From the NCBI GenBank assembly GCA_947475735.1, contig CANJLQ010000013.1, forward strand, positions 1-64,000: a stretch of DNA of 64,000 nucleotides, given 5' to 3'. Under the pieces are notes generated by a model. It had not been told where the DNA came from. It searched no databases and saw only the letters and a list, made by a program, of their open reading frames with translations. Source of the stretch: Caulobacteraceae bacterium. GTDB taxonomy: Bacteria > Pseudomonadota > Alphaproteobacteria > Caulobacterales > Caulobacteraceae. Positions within the stretch are counted from its first letter, which is position 1, and each line of letters begins with the position of its first letter. Position numbers and translations under genes: made by a program. Shown piece by piece: positions 26,393 through 35,349 of this stretch.

Positions 26393-27439
26393 ATGGCGAA
26401 GGACCAGGACGCGCGGCCCACGCGGCGCCCGATCTGTCTGGCGTTGCAGGGCGGCGGGGCGCACGGCGCGTTTCAGTGGGGTGTCCTGGATCGACTGCTG
26501 GAGGCGGACGTTCTCGATATTCGCGCCGTCACCGCCGCCTCGGCCGGAGCGATGAACGCCGCGGCGCTGATCTCGGGCCTCGCCCACGGCGGCGCAGAGG
26601 GCGGACGGACGGCGCTGGACAAGCTGTGGCGCGAGACGAACCAGTCCGGCGGCAAGAACGTCTTTGGCGACTCCTCGATCTGGTCCAGCGCGATGTCGCC
26701 CAGCTGGCTGACGGATTCGCCCTTCTGGAAGGCGTCGGAGACGTTGGCGATGGCGATGTCGCCCTATGAGTTCAATCCGTTCAACCTGAACCCGCTGAAC
26801 CGCGTGCTGAAGGCCTCGATCGATTTCGAGGCCGTTCGGGCTTCCGACATCAAGCTGTTCGTGGCCGCCACGGCCGTCCGTCACGCCAAGTCGCGCATCT
26901 TCACCTCGGCCGAAATCACCGATCAGGTCCTGCTGGCGTCATCCTGCCTGCCGCATCTGTTCCAGGCCGTGACGATCGAGGGCGAGCCCTACTGGGACGG
27001 CGGATACCTCGCCAATCCGCCGTTGTGGCCCCTTTTCTACGAGGACACGCCGGACGACATCCTGCTGATGACCCTGAACCCGTTCGAGCGGCGCGAAGCT
27101 CCGCGCGCGGCGGGAGAGATCGTCGATCGCCTGAACGAGGTCGTCTTCAACGCCCCCCTGGCCGCCGAACTCCGCGCCGTCGCCTTCGTGCAGGAGCTGA
27201 TCCAGGAAGGCCGCCTGATGCCGTCCGCGCGCGACCGCTACCGCAACATCCTGATGCACGCCATCGAGGCCGACGGCTGGCTGGGCGACCTGTCGCTGGG
27301 GTCGAAGTTCAACACCGAATGGACCTTCCTGAACGACCTGAAGGCGCGCGGGCGGGCGGCGGCGGACGAGTGGCTGGGGAGTTGCGTCGATAGCGTGGGG
27401 CGGACGTCCAGCGTGGATTTGCAGGCGCGGTTTGGGTGA
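26393..27439 (+). CDS. patatin-like phospholipase
   Basis: The 348-residue patatin-fold hydrolase shows the oxyanion loop LQGGGAHGAFQWGVLD and the nucleophile elbow TAASAGAMNA (Ser50). The dyad Asp lies in YWDGGYLANPP. The elbow has Ala where the usual GxSxG has its first Gly. It lies downstream of bdhA in what looks like a two-gene operon, so it may act in polyhydroxybutyrate or membrane-lipid turnover. A depolymerase role is only inferred. Confidence 0.88.
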   Translation: MAKDQDARPTRRPICLALQGGGAHGAFQWGVLDRLLEADVLDIRAVTAASAGAMNAAALISGLAHGGAEGGRTALDKLWRETNQSGGKNVFGDSSIWSSAMSPSWLTDSPFWKASETLAMAMSPYEFNPFNLNPLNRVLKASIDFEAVRASDIKLFVAATAVRHAKSRIFTSAEITDQVLLASSCLPHLFQAVTIEGEPYWDGGYLANPPLWPLFYEDTPDDILLMTLNPFERREAPRAAGEIVDRLNEVVFNAPLAAELRAVAFVQELIQEGRLMPSARDRYRNILMHAIEADGWLGDLSLGSKFNTEWTFLNDLKARGRAAADEWLGSCVDSVGRTSSVDLQARFG

Positions 27440-27468
27440 TGTGAGCGCGGCAACTCCGCAATCAACTC

Positions 27469-27981
27469 CTAACCGTTGTTGCGCCGAACCATTTCGGACC
27501 AGAACTCGATTTCGCGAACCTTGCTTGGCCAGATCTCCGCGTCCCAACCATTCTCTTCGCGATTGAAATAGTCGCGAAGGTCCGCCCCGTAATGGATGAT
27601 GTCCGATTGGTAGACCGAGAAGACCGGATTTCCGGCCTCGTTTGGGCTCTCGGGAATGTATCGGTGGCCGAAAATGGGAACCAGCCTGGGTGCCTGATGA
27701 ATGACGCCTCTCAGGACTTCGGCACGTTCCGCTGGCGCATTAGGTCGATCTCCCCACTCTGACCACCAGAGCCCATTCTGCTCTACGTCGAACAGCAGGC
27801 CTTCGAACGGCCAAGCCAACTGGGCACGAACCATCTGCGCGTCGTTCCAGTCGGTGCCGCCGACCGGACGGCGATGCAGCAGCAGTTCGATCAGGTCGGG
27901 CGGAAACGACAACTCGAAGCGGGATTGCGCTCGTTCGAGCTCGGCCGCTGAATACCCTGCCGTCCAAGTGAGCGAAGCCAT
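27469..27981 (-). CDS. SMI1/KNR4 (SUKH) family protein
   Basis: The 170-residue protein has the SUKH layout: an early FPPDLIELLLHRRPVGG, the tryptophan-rich LWWSEWGDRP, LVPIFGHRYIPESPN and FSVYQSDIIHYG. Members often act as immunity proteins against polymorphic toxins. No toxin gene lies beside it, and the base composition is visibly less GC-rich than neighbouring genes. It may be an acquired orphan immunity gene; that role is inference. Confidence 0.8.
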   Translation of the reverse strand: MASLTWTAGYSAAELERAQSRFELSFPPDLIELLLHRRPVGGTDWNDAQMVRAQLAWPFEGLLFDVEQNGLWWSEWGDRPNAPAERAEVLRGVIHQAPRLVPIFGHRYIPESPNEAGNPVFSVYQSDIIHYGADLRDYFNREENGWDAEIWPSKVREIEFWSEMVRRNNG

Positions 27982-28037
27982 AATCCGAGCCTACCGATCC
28001 AGCGACCCTTCACGTTCTCAAGAGCCAGACGCTCTGA

Positions 28038-29000
28038 CTACCCCACAAACCCCGCGGCGCGAAGCAGTCGGTCGTTGATGGCCTCCCCCAGCCCCCTTGT
28101 CGGCACCGGCGCGACCGCGATCCCAGCCGGCTCCTCCCGATCCGCCTCGCGGAGCATCCGGAACAGGTTGGCCGCCGCCTCGCGGAGATCGCCGGTCAGG
28201 CTGAGGCTCCAGCGGGCCTCGCCGACGCCGGGGCCGAACCCCAGCAAGATTTCGCCCTCCCCCGCTGCCTCAGCGTTCAGTCGCAAGGGCGCGCGGGGGG
28301 CGTAGTGGCGGGTCAGGCGGCCGGGGGAGCGGTGGCCCTCGGCGCTCTCGGTCAAGCGGCCGACGACGGCCTCGATCTCGGCCCGCGTGACCGAGCCGGG
28401 GCGAAGCAGCGAGACCACGCCCCCCAGCACCGAGACGACGGTGCTCTCCACCCCCACGGCGCATGGTCCCCCGTCCAGCGCAGCGGCGGCGAAGGCACCG
28501 GTTTCCTCCATGGCGTCGGCATAGGTCGTCGGGCTAGGCCGGCCCGAGCGGTTGGCCGACGGCGCCACGACCGGCCCGCCGAAGGCCGCCAGCACGGCTA
28601 GGGCGCGCGCATGGCCGGGCACGCGCACGGCGACGCTGTCCAGACCGGCGCGGGCGAGGTCCGACACCCCCGCCCGGTGCGGCGCGACGATCGTCAGGGG
28701 ACCGGGCCAGAAGGCCTCGGCCAGGCGGCGCGCCTGCTCGTCGAAGACAGCGATGCGCTCGGCGGCGACGGCATCCTCCACGTGGGAAATCAGGGGGTTG
28801 AAACGGGGTCTGCCCTTGGCTTCGAAGATCTTCGCCACGGCCTGGGCGTTTGCGGCATCGGCGGCGAGGCCATAGACCGTCTCGGTCGGCAGGATCAGCA
28901 AATCCCCCGCCCGGAGGGCCTGAACGGCCGCGCTCAGCCCGCCGGACGGGTCGCCAGGACCACGTCCACCCTCACCTGCCGTCCCAACACTGCGTTCCAA
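28038..29000 (-). CDS. tsaC: L-threonylcarbamoyladenylate synthase (Sua5/YwlC type)
   Basis: The gene encodes up to 320 residues comprising a YrdC domain (LPTETVYGLAADA, KGRPRFNPLISHV, VAPSANRSGRPSPT) and a C-terminal Sua5 domain. It makes the threonylcarbamoyl-AMP used for the t6A modification of tRNAs decoding ANN codons. The only visible start is a TTG at 29000, which places the first 67 bases inside the YceI gene; the exact start is uncertain. It is the last gene of a cybB-yceI-tsaC run on the minus strand. Confidence 0.9.
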   Translation of the reverse strand: MERSVGTAGEGGRGPGDPSGGLSAAVQALRAGDLLILPTETVYGLAADAANAQAVAKIFEAKGRPRFNPLISHVEDAVAAERIAVFDEQARRLAEAFWPGPLTIVAPHRAGVSDLARAGLDSVAVRVPGHARALAVLAAFGGPVVAPSANRSGRPSPTTYADAMEETGAFAAAALDGGPCAVGVESTVVSVLGGVVSLLRPGSVTRAEIEAVVGRLTESAEGHRSPGRLTRHYAPRAPLRLNAEAAGEGEILLGFGPGVGEARWSLSLTGDLREAAANLFRMLREADREEPAGIAVAPVPTRGLGEAINDRLLRAAGFVG

Positions 29001-29500
29001 GGCCCACGCGTCCCGATGCCGAAGGCCGCCCGATCCAGCGAGAAGCCACCGGTCATCTGCGCCGTCCGCCCGTCGGTGCGCAAGGTCACGGGAAAGGTCA
29101 CCGGCCGGGTCACGCCCTTCATGGTGATGTCCGCCTGGGCGCTGAACCGCTGTCCGCCCGCCGGCTCCAGCGATCTCAGGCGAAAGGCGATGCGGGGATA
29201 GGCGGCGCTGTCGAGGAAGGCCGGGCCCAGCGCCGTCCGCGTCAGGGCGGAATCGTCCATACGGAGCGACGACGCCTCGACCTCGATGCCGACGCGGGCC
29301 GTCTCGGGCACCTCCGGATCGAACCGGATGTCTCCGCTCCAGCGCTCGAATCGCCCCACCCGCGCGCCCAGCGCCGAGCCGACCCGCATGGTGATGGTCG
29401 ATTCATCGCGAATCACCTCCCACGGCCGCACGTCCGCTCGAACGACGCTCGCGATCAGCAGGCCGACACCGAACAACAGGGTGGCGACGGCGCGCATCAT
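28934..29500 (-). CDS. YceI-family periplasmic protein
   Basis: The 188-residue lipocalin-like YceI protein has a signal peptide (VATLLFGVGLLIASVVRA). The beta-barrel pattern includes STITMRVGSALGARVGRF, FDPEVPETARVGIEVEA and the DITMKGVTRPVTFPV signature. YceI proteins bind isoprenoid lipids. It follows a cytochrome b561 gene with a one-base gap, a pairing often seen in Proteobacteria, which suggests a shared role in quinone-linked electron transfer. Confidence 0.9.
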   Translation of the reverse strand: MMRAVATLLFGVGLLIASVVRADVRPWEVIRDESTITMRVGSALGARVGRFERWSGDIRFDPEVPETARVGIEVEASSLRMDDSALTRTALGPAFLDSAAYPRIAFRLRSLEPAGGQRFSAQADITMKGVTRPVTFPVTLRTDGRTAQMTGGFSLDRAAFGIGTRGPWNAVLGRQVRVDVVLATRPAG

Positions 29501-29501
29501 C

Positions 29502-30053
29502 CTAGGGCCGGCGGGGAATGATCGGGATCATCCGGTGCAGGACGTTGTCGCGGTCCACGAAGTGATGCTTCAGCGCGCCGAGCACATGCAGCGCCAAGAG
29601 CACATACAGCACTTTCACCCCTGCCTCGTGGGCGTCCATGAACTGTCCCGCCAGCTCCCGGCTCTGCGGCAGGGGCAGCAGGGGCCAGTTGAACAGGCCG
29701 AAATAGTTGATGTCGCGCCCGACCGCGCTGGACGCCGCCCAGCCGCCGAGCGGCAGGCCGATCAGCAGCAGATAGAAGCCGATCTGCGTCGCCCGCGCCG
29801 CCAGCCTCTGCCAGCCGGGCGTCCCGGGGGGCAGCGGCAGCGCCGGGTTGGCGAACCGCCAGCCGATCCGGGCCAGGGTGACGACCAGGATGGTCAGACC
29901 CAGCGCCTTGTGCACGCTGACGAACTCGCGCGAGATCGGTCCCTCCGTCGCCTCATGCGTCGTGATCAGCAGCACCTGGGCCAGCACCGCCAGGGCGATC
30001 CCCCAGTGGAACAGCAGCGAAACGGTCGAGTAGCGGTTGCGGGGTTCGGCCAT
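29502..30053 (-). CDS. cybB: cytochrome b561
   Basis: The 183-residue membrane protein has four transmembrane helices and histidines suited to bind two b hemes, seen in LFHWGIAL, SVHKALG, MDAHEAG and LHVLGALKHH. It transfers electrons between quinol and periplasmic acceptors such as superoxide. The ATG at 30053 gives the family N-terminus (RYSTVSLLFHWG); the ORF track carries on 410 residues into antisense of the acyl-CoA dehydrogenase. yceI and tsaC follow on the same strand. Confidence 0.92.
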   Translation of the reverse strand: MAEPRNRYSTVSLLFHWGIALAVLAQVLLITTHEATEGPISREFVSVHKALGLTILVVTLARIGWRFANPALPLPPGTPGWQRLAARATQIGFYLLLIGLPLGGWAASSAVGRDINYFGLFNWPLLPLPQSRELAGQFMDAHEAGVKVLYVLLALHVLGALKHHFVDRDNVLHRMIPIIPRRP

Positions 30054-30173
30054 GGTCCACCGGAAAGGTCGTGTGTGCGCGACAGCTTGGCCTAGTCCCG
30101 CGCGAAGGCCAAGTCTTGCCTGCCGTGGCGGCATGGCCGCAAAGAGGACGAAACGTTCCGGAGGACCGCCCCC

Positions 30174-31961
30174 ATGACCTATCGCGCGCCCGTTCGCGAC
30201 CTGGCCTTCTGCCTGACCGCCGTCGCGGGGATCGACGACCTCGCCGCCACCGGCGCCTTTCCGGACTATGACGCCGATGTGCTCAACGCGGTGCTGGAGG
30301 CGGCGGGCCAGTTCTCGGAAGGCGTGCTGGCCCCGCTGAACCGTCCGGGCGATCTGGCCGGAGCGAAATACGCCAACGGTGCCGTCACGGCCGCTCCCGG
30401 GTTCGCCGACGCCTATCGTCAGTTCGCCGAGGGTGGCTGGACCGGTCTGGCGGCGCCCGCCCACGCCGGGGGACAGGGCCTGCCCAAGGCGCTGGAACTG
30501 GCGGCCTATGAGACGGTCCACTCGGCCAACATGGCTTTCGGCCTGTGCCCCATGCTGTCTCTCGCCGCCATCGAGGCGATCGAGGAACATGGCACCCAGC
30601 ACCAGAAGACCGCCTATCTCCCGCGCATGGTCTCGGGCGAATGGACCGGCGCCATGTGCCTGACCGAGCCCCAGGCCGGCTCGGATCTGGGTGCCCTGAC
30701 CGCCACGGCGACGCCGAACGGCGACGGCACCTATGCTCTGACGGGTCAGAAGATCTACATCACCTGGGGCGACCACGACGCGACGGACAACATCGTCCAC
30801 ATGGTCCTGGCCCGCCTGCCCGATGCCCCTCCCGGGCCGAAGGGAATCAGCCTGTTCCTGGCCAACAAGCGGATCGTGAAGGACGACGGCTCGCTGGGCG
30901 ATCGCAACAGCTTCCGACCGGTCGGCATCGAGCACAAGCTGGGCATCCACGCCTCCCCCACCTGCGTGATGCACTACGAGGGCGCCACCGCCGAGCTGGT
31001 CGGCCGCCCGCACGAAGGCCTGGCCCACATGTTCACCATGATGAACGCGGCGCGCGTCGGCGTCGGGGTGGAGGGTGTCGGCATCGCCGAGCGCGCCTAT
31101 CAGCACGCCCTGGCCTATGCGCTCGACCGTCGTCAGGGTCGCTCGGTCTGGACCGGCGAGGCCGGCGCGCCGATCTTTGACCACCCGGACGTGCGCCGGA
31201 CCCTGTCGGTCATGAAGGCCCGGATCGAGGCCGCCCGCGCCATCTGCCTGTCGACCGGCGTCGCCGCGGACTTGGCCCGCCACGCCGGGACCGAGGAGGC
31301 CCGGCGGACGTGGAAGGCGCGAGAGGACCTGCTGACCCCCATCGCCAAGGCCTGGTCAACCGACATGGGCGTGGACGTCGCCTCCCAGGGCGTTCAGATC
31401 CACGGCGGCATGGGTTTCGTCGAGGAGACCGGCGCCGCCCAGTTCTATCGCGATGCCCGCATCGCCCCCATCTACGAGGGCACCAACGGCATACAAGCCA
31501 TGGACCTGGTGGGCCGCAAGCTGTCCCAGGACGGCGGGGCCTCGGCCAAGGCTGTGATCGCCGAGATGAAGGCGACGCTGGCCGAGATGACCGACCTCTA
31601 CGCCGGCAAGCCTCTCGAACGGTTCGCCGCCGCCATCGAAGCCGTCCAGGACGCCACGCTCTGGCTGCTGGACGCCAAGTCCGACGCCGCGCGGGGTGCC
31701 GACGTGCTGGCCGCCGCTGATGCCTATCTGAAGCTCATGGGCGACGTCATCGGCGGCTGGATGCTGGCCAAAGGGGCCTTGGCGGCAAAGGCGCGACTGG
31801 CCGCTGGCAACGGTGATCCTGCTTGGCTGGAAGGTAAGATCGCCCTCTACGAAGTCTATGCCGCCAACGTCCTGGGTCACTGCTCCAGCCGCCTCGCCGC
31901 CGTCGGCCAGGGCGGCGCGCTGCTGCAGCGGATGACGCGAGAGGCGCTGGGCGCCGCGTGA
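30174..31961 (+). CDS. acyl-CoA dehydrogenase, long C-terminal-extended type
   Basis: The 595-residue protein is a flavin acyl-CoA dehydrogenase with CLTEPQAGSDLGAL, the GQKIYITWGDHD strand and the active-site segment PIYEGTNGIQAMDLVG. The extra N- and C-terminal helices make it about 200 residues longer than short-chain members, as in the FadE/DUF3141-linked group acting on long-chain substrates. It is divergent from cybB. A strong repeat-containing spacer follows it. Confidence 0.9.
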   Translation: MTYRAPVRDLAFCLTAVAGIDDLAATGAFPDYDADVLNAVLEAAGQFSEGVLAPLNRPGDLAGAKYANGAVTAAPGFADAYRQFAEGGWTGLAAPAHAGGQGLPKALELAAYETVHSANMAFGLCPMLSLAAIEAIEEHGTQHQKTAYLPRMVSGEWTGAMCLTEPQAGSDLGALTATATPNGDGTYALTGQKIYITWGDHDATDNIVHMVLARLPDAPPGPKGISLFLANKRIVKDDGSLGDRNSFRPVGIEHKLGIHASPTCVMHYEGATAELVGRPHEGLAHMFTMMNAARVGVGVEGVGIAERAYQHALAYALDRRQGRSVWTGEAGAPIFDHPDVRRTLSVMKARIEAARAICLSTGVAADLARHAGTEEARRTWKAREDLLTPIAKAWSTDMGVDVASQGVQIHGGMGFVEETGAAQFYRDARIAPIYEGTNGIQAMDLVGRKLSQDGGASAKAVIAEMKATLAEMTDLYAGKPLERFAAAIEAVQDATLWLLDAKSDAARGADVLAAADAYLKLMGDVIGGWMLAKGALAAKARLAAGNGDPAWLEGKIALYEVYAANVLGHCSSRLAAVGQGGALLQRMTREALGAA

Positions 31962-32010
31962 TGCCGAGCTTCGTCCCATGAAGAGCGTGGATAGGGAGCG
32001 TTTCACCCCA

Positions 32011-32147
32011 CTCCGTCATCCTCGGACTTGATCCGAGGATCGGGCGTTGTGCGCGCTCGTCCGGCCAGGTGAGGCAGGGTCGCGCGACATGGACCCACCG
32101 ACGGTGCTGCCAATCCGATCCTCGGATCAAGTCCGAGGATGACGGAG
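32011..32147. repeat. paired 33-bp inverted REP-like elements
   Basis: Two copies of a 33-base sequence containing CATCCTCGGACTTGATCCGA face each other exactly (32011-32043 and 32115-32147) with a 71-base spacer. Each copy is itself a hairpin (CCTCGGA, TCCGAGG). This is the well-known alphaproteobacterial palindromic repeat type, here in a BIME-like arrangement after the acyl-CoA dehydrogenase. ORFs across it read GLDPRI and DPRIKSEDD, typical repeat artefacts. Confidence 0.85.
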
Positions 32148-32174
32148 TTGGGTCCAGGGAGCCCAAAACTCAAC

Positions 32175-32195
32175 GGAGCAGGAGTATGCTGCTCC
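32175..32195. terminator. hairpin GGAGCAG/CTGCTCC
   Basis: A 7-bp stem with a 7-base loop stands between the REP pair and the next repeat in the convergent spacer after the acyl-CoA dehydrogenase. There is no T-run, so a terminating function is doubtful. Confidence 0.3.
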
Positions 32196-32234
32196 AGGAT
32201 GATACGACGGCGATCTGCGTCCGATTGTGAAAAC

Positions 32235-32269
32235 TTGCACCCTTTGGACTCGGTGCCTCCCGAGTCCAA
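32235..32269. repeat. TTGGACTCG hairpin repeat, copy 1
   Basis: TTGGACTCGG and CCGAGTCCAA form a 10-bp perfect stem with a 6-base loop, next to TTGCACCC. Read on the minus strand, the same order of stem and GGGTGCAA occurs at 39679-39714. The copy ends six bases before the stop codon of the trypsin-like protease gene, so it may also serve as its terminator. Confidence 0.75.
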
Positions 32270-32275
32270 TCCGGC

Positions 32276-33046
32276 TCAGTCCAGCAATCCGATCGCCTCC
32301 CGAATGAACACCGCGTGGGTGACCACGCCGATGTCCAGCTGATCCTCCCCCACCCGTACTTCCTGGCTCAGCAGGCCGGCGATGAAGGCGTTTTCCGGCT
32401 CGGTCGCGCCGGGGCGCTTGCGGGCGCTCGGCGTCCAGAACACCGGGCCGCCGGAGTTGCCGGGGAAGACGGTGAAGTCGAGCAGGAAGGTCGGAAAGGC
32501 CGTGACCGGCGAAAGCGGATAGCTGGCGATCCGCCCCACCCTCAGGATTGGAAACCCGGCCCGGTTCGCCGACAGCCCGCGCGGGAAGCCCAGTGACAAC
32601 AGCTCGTCGCCCGGCCCCACCTGCCAGGCGTCGAAGGCGTTCTCGTCCGCCAGCCAGCCCAGGGGAATGGCGGCACGGGCGAAAGCGTCCGGTGCCGCGA
32701 CCTCCATCACCGCCACGTCGCGCTCCGGATGGCGGGTCCACAGCGGCTCGCCGGCGTCGTCCCGGATGGTCAGGGGCTGGGGGTCGAACCGCCAGCTTCC
32801 GTCGGGCAGGGCCGTGCGCCAGCCGATCCGGGCCTCCGGATCCTCCATCCGCTCCAGCACGTGGGCCGCGGTGACCAGCACGACGCGCGGCGTCCCGTCC
32901 GGACGGGGGGCCTGGATCAGAAAGCCGGTCCCGACCGTGCGGGTGTCGGGGCCCGAGGGCTGGTCCAGCTGAACCGTCGCCTCGATCAGCCCGACCGTCA
33001 GATCCCAGACGGGCGGCGGGATCTCTGCGGGCGGAACCTGGATCAT
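32276..33046 (-). CDS. trypsin-like serine protease domain protein
   Basis: The 256-residue protein has the S1-type triad: VTAAHVL (His), ERDVAVMEV (Asp) and FPGNSGGPV (Ser). It lacks a PDZ domain and an obvious signal peptide. The ATG at 33046 precedes a hydrophilic N-terminus (IQVPPAEIPPPVWDL); the ORF-track start is 18 residues upstream. It may be a cytoplasmic or non-classically located protease. The gene is divergent from the oligopeptidase B gene 86 bases away. Confidence 0.82.
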   Translation of the reverse strand: MIQVPPAEIPPPVWDLTVGLIEATVQLDQPSGPDTRTVGTGFLIQAPRPDGTPRVVLVTAAHVLERMEDPEARIGWRTALPDGSWRFDPQPLTIRDDAGEPLWTRHPERDVAVMEVAAPDAFARAAIPLGWLADENAFDAWQVGPGDELLSLGFPRGLSANRAGFPILRVGRIASYPLSPVTAFPTFLLDFTVFPGNSGGPVFWTPSARKRPGATEPENAFIAGLLSQEVRVGEDQLDIGVVTHAVFIREAIGLLD

Positions 33047-33132
33047 GGGAAGACTCGGCGATGCGAAGACGGCATTTGACGGCGGCCTATCGGGTCGCAC
33101 ACCTTGGCGATCCAGCCTAGAGGGACACTCCG

Positions 33133-35349
33133 ATGAACCGCCGCCAATTCGTCGCCACGACCGCCGCTTCGGCCCTGGTCGCCGCGTCCTCCCCCGCCCT
33201 CGCCCGCCCCGGAGCCCAGATGTCGCCTGTCCCGCCCGTCGCCAAGAAGATCCCGGTCACCATCACCCAGGTCGGCCGGACACGGACCGATGACTATCAG
33301 TGGATGAAGGACGACAACTGGCAGGCGGTCCTGCGCGATCCGACCCTGATCAAGGCCGACGTGAAGGAGAATCTGGAGGCCGAGAACGCCTATCGCGAGG
33401 CCATGATGGCCTCGACCCTGCCGCTCCAGACCCAGATGTTCGAGGAGATGAAGGGGCGCATCAAGGAGGACGATAGCTCGGTCCCCTCCCCCGACGGTCC
33501 CTGGGAATACTTCGTCGAGTACCGCACGGGCGACCAGCATCCCCGCTACATGCGGGTCGAGCGCCAGGGGACCTTCACCGTCGACGGCGAGACCGTGACG
33601 AAGAATTTCCTCGTCGCCCCGACACCCCAGCTGCTGCTTGACGCCAACGCCCTGGCCGAGGGCAAGGCCTACTCCGAGGTCGCCGCCACCGAGCACAGCC
33701 CCGACCACACCCTGTTCGCCTATGCCGAGGACGCCCAGGGATCGGAGGTCCATCAGATCTACACCCGCGACCTGGCGACGGGCGAGCTGCTGCCCGACCC
33801 GATCCAGTCGGCCAATGGCAACTTCACCTTCTCGCCCTGCAGCCGCTGGATCTTCTGGACCAACCGCGACGACAACGGCCGCCCGGACAAGATCTTCCGC
33901 CGGCCCTCGCGGGGCGGCGAGACCACCCTGGTCTATCAGGAAGAGGACGAGGGCATGTTCCTCGGCGTCGGCCGTAGCGCCGACGACCGGTTCATCCTGA
34001 TCAGCATCCAAAACCAGGAGACGGCGGAGGCCCGCTACATCCCCGCCGATGCGCCGACGTCGCAACCCCGCCTGATGGCCGAACGGGTCGTGGGCCAGCT
34101 GTACGACGTCGATCACTGGGGCGACCGCTGGGTCATCCGCACCAACGCCGACGACGCCGTCGACTTCAAGATCGTCGAGGCCCCGACGGCCTCGCCCGAC
34201 CCGGGTGCCTGGATCGATCTGGTCCCGCACCGGCCCGGCCGATTCATCGAGGGCGTCGGCCTGGTCAAGGACTTCATCGCCCGCCAGGAGCGCGCCGACG
34301 CCAACACCAAGATCGTCATCCGCGACCGCGCCGGCACCGAGCACGAGATCGCGGTCGACGAGCCCGCCTTCGCCCTGTCGTTGGCCGGGGCGTCGGAGTT
34401 CGAGACGACCAAGATGCGTTACGGTTACAACTCGCCGTCCACGCCGACCTCGACCTACGACTACGACCTGGCGACACGCGAGCGGACGCTGAGGAAGGTC
34501 CAGGAGATCCCCTCAGGCCACAATGCGGCGGACTATGTGGTCGAGCGGCTGAACGCCCCGGCCGAGGACGGGCAGCTGGTCCCTGTGACCGTCCTGCGCC
34601 GCCGATCCACCCCGGTGGACGGGTCCGCGCCGCTGCTTCTGTACGGCTACGGCTCCTACGGCATCCCCATGCCCGCCAGCTTCTCGACGGGTCGTCTGTC
34701 GCTGGTCGATCGCGGCTGGATCTACGCCATCGCCCACATCCGGGGCGGTTCCGACAAGGGCTGGGGTTGGTTCCTGGACGGACGCAAGTTCAAGAAGAAG
34801 AACACCTTCACCGACTTCACCGCCGCCGCCGATCACCTGATCGCCCGCGACTACACCCGCGCCGGCAACATCGTGGCCCAGGGCGGATCGGCCGGGGGGC
34901 TGCTGATGGGGGCCGTGACAAACATGCGCCCCGAGCTGTGGGCCGGGATCATCGGCCAGGTGCCGTTCGTCGATGTCATCAACACCATGTCGGACACCAG
35001 CCTGCCGCTGACACCGCCGGAGTGGCCCGAATGGGGCAATCCGCTGGAAGACCCCGAGGCCTACGACTACATGATGAGCTACAGCCCCTACGATCAGGTG
35101 GGCCCTAAGGCCTATCCGGCGATCCTCGCGACCGGCGGTCTGTCCGACCCCCGCGTGACCTACTGGGAGCCGCAGAAGTGGGTCGCCAAGCTGCGGCCCG
35201 CGACCACCTCGGGCAACCCGGTCCTGCTGAAGATCAACATGGAGGCCGGTCACGGCGGGGCGTCGGGACGGTTCGACTATCTGAAAGAGGTCGCCCACGA
35301 TTACGCCTTCGCCGTCTGGGCGATCGAGCGGGGGTGGGAGCGGGCGTGA
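33133..35349 (+). CDS. ptrB: oligopeptidase B (S9A) with a twin-arginine signal
   Basis: The 738-residue prolyl-oligopeptidase-family enzyme has a beta-propeller followed by an alpha/beta hydrolase domain. The catalytic triad is Ser586 (GGSAGGLLM), Asp672 (GLSDPRV) and His707 (EAGHGGASG). It cleaves after basic residues. The N-terminus MNRRQFVATTAASALVAA with ALA before the mature part is a twin-arginine signal, so the enzyme is expected to be exported folded through TatABC, unlike the cytosolic enterobacterial PtrB. A GNAT gene overlaps its stop codon. Confidence 0.9.
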   Translation: MNRRQFVATTAASALVAASSPALARPGAQMSPVPPVAKKIPVTITQVGRTRTDDYQWMKDDNWQAVLRDPTLIKADVKENLEAENAYREAMMASTLPLQTQMFEEMKGRIKEDDSSVPSPDGPWEYFVEYRTGDQHPRYMRVERQGTFTVDGETVTKNFLVAPTPQLLLDANALAEGKAYSEVAATEHSPDHTLFAYAEDAQGSEVHQIYTRDLATGELLPDPIQSANGNFTFSPCSRWIFWTNRDDNGRPDKIFRRPSRGGETTLVYQEEDEGMFLGVGRSADDRFILISIQNQETAEARYIPADAPTSQPRLMAERVVGQLYDVDHWGDRWVIRTNADDAVDFKIVEAPTASPDPGAWIDLVPHRPGRFIEGVGLVKDFIARQERADANTKIVIRDRAGTEHEIAVDEPAFALSLAGASEFETTKMRYGYNSPSTPTSTYDYDLATRERTLRKVQEIPSGHNAADYVVERLNAPAEDGQLVPVTVLRRRSTPVDGSAPLLLYGYGSYGIPMPASFSTGRLSLVDRGWIYAIAHIRGGSDKGWGWFLDGRKFKKKNTFTDFTAAADHLIARDYTRAGNIVAQGGSAGGLLMGAVTNMRPELWAGIIGQVPFVDVINTMSDTSLPLTPPEWPEWGNPLEDPEAYDYMMSYSPYDQVGPKAYPAILATGGLSDPRVTYWEPQKWVAKLRPATTSGNPVLLKINMEAGHGGASGRFDYLKEVAHDYAFAVWAIERGWERA

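Noticed and set aside
32003-32269. 88-residue minus-strand ORF reading GLDPRI and DPRIKSEDD
   Set aside because: These peptides are the known translation of palindromic repeats in alphaproteobacteria; the ORF consists of the REP pair and the second repeat.
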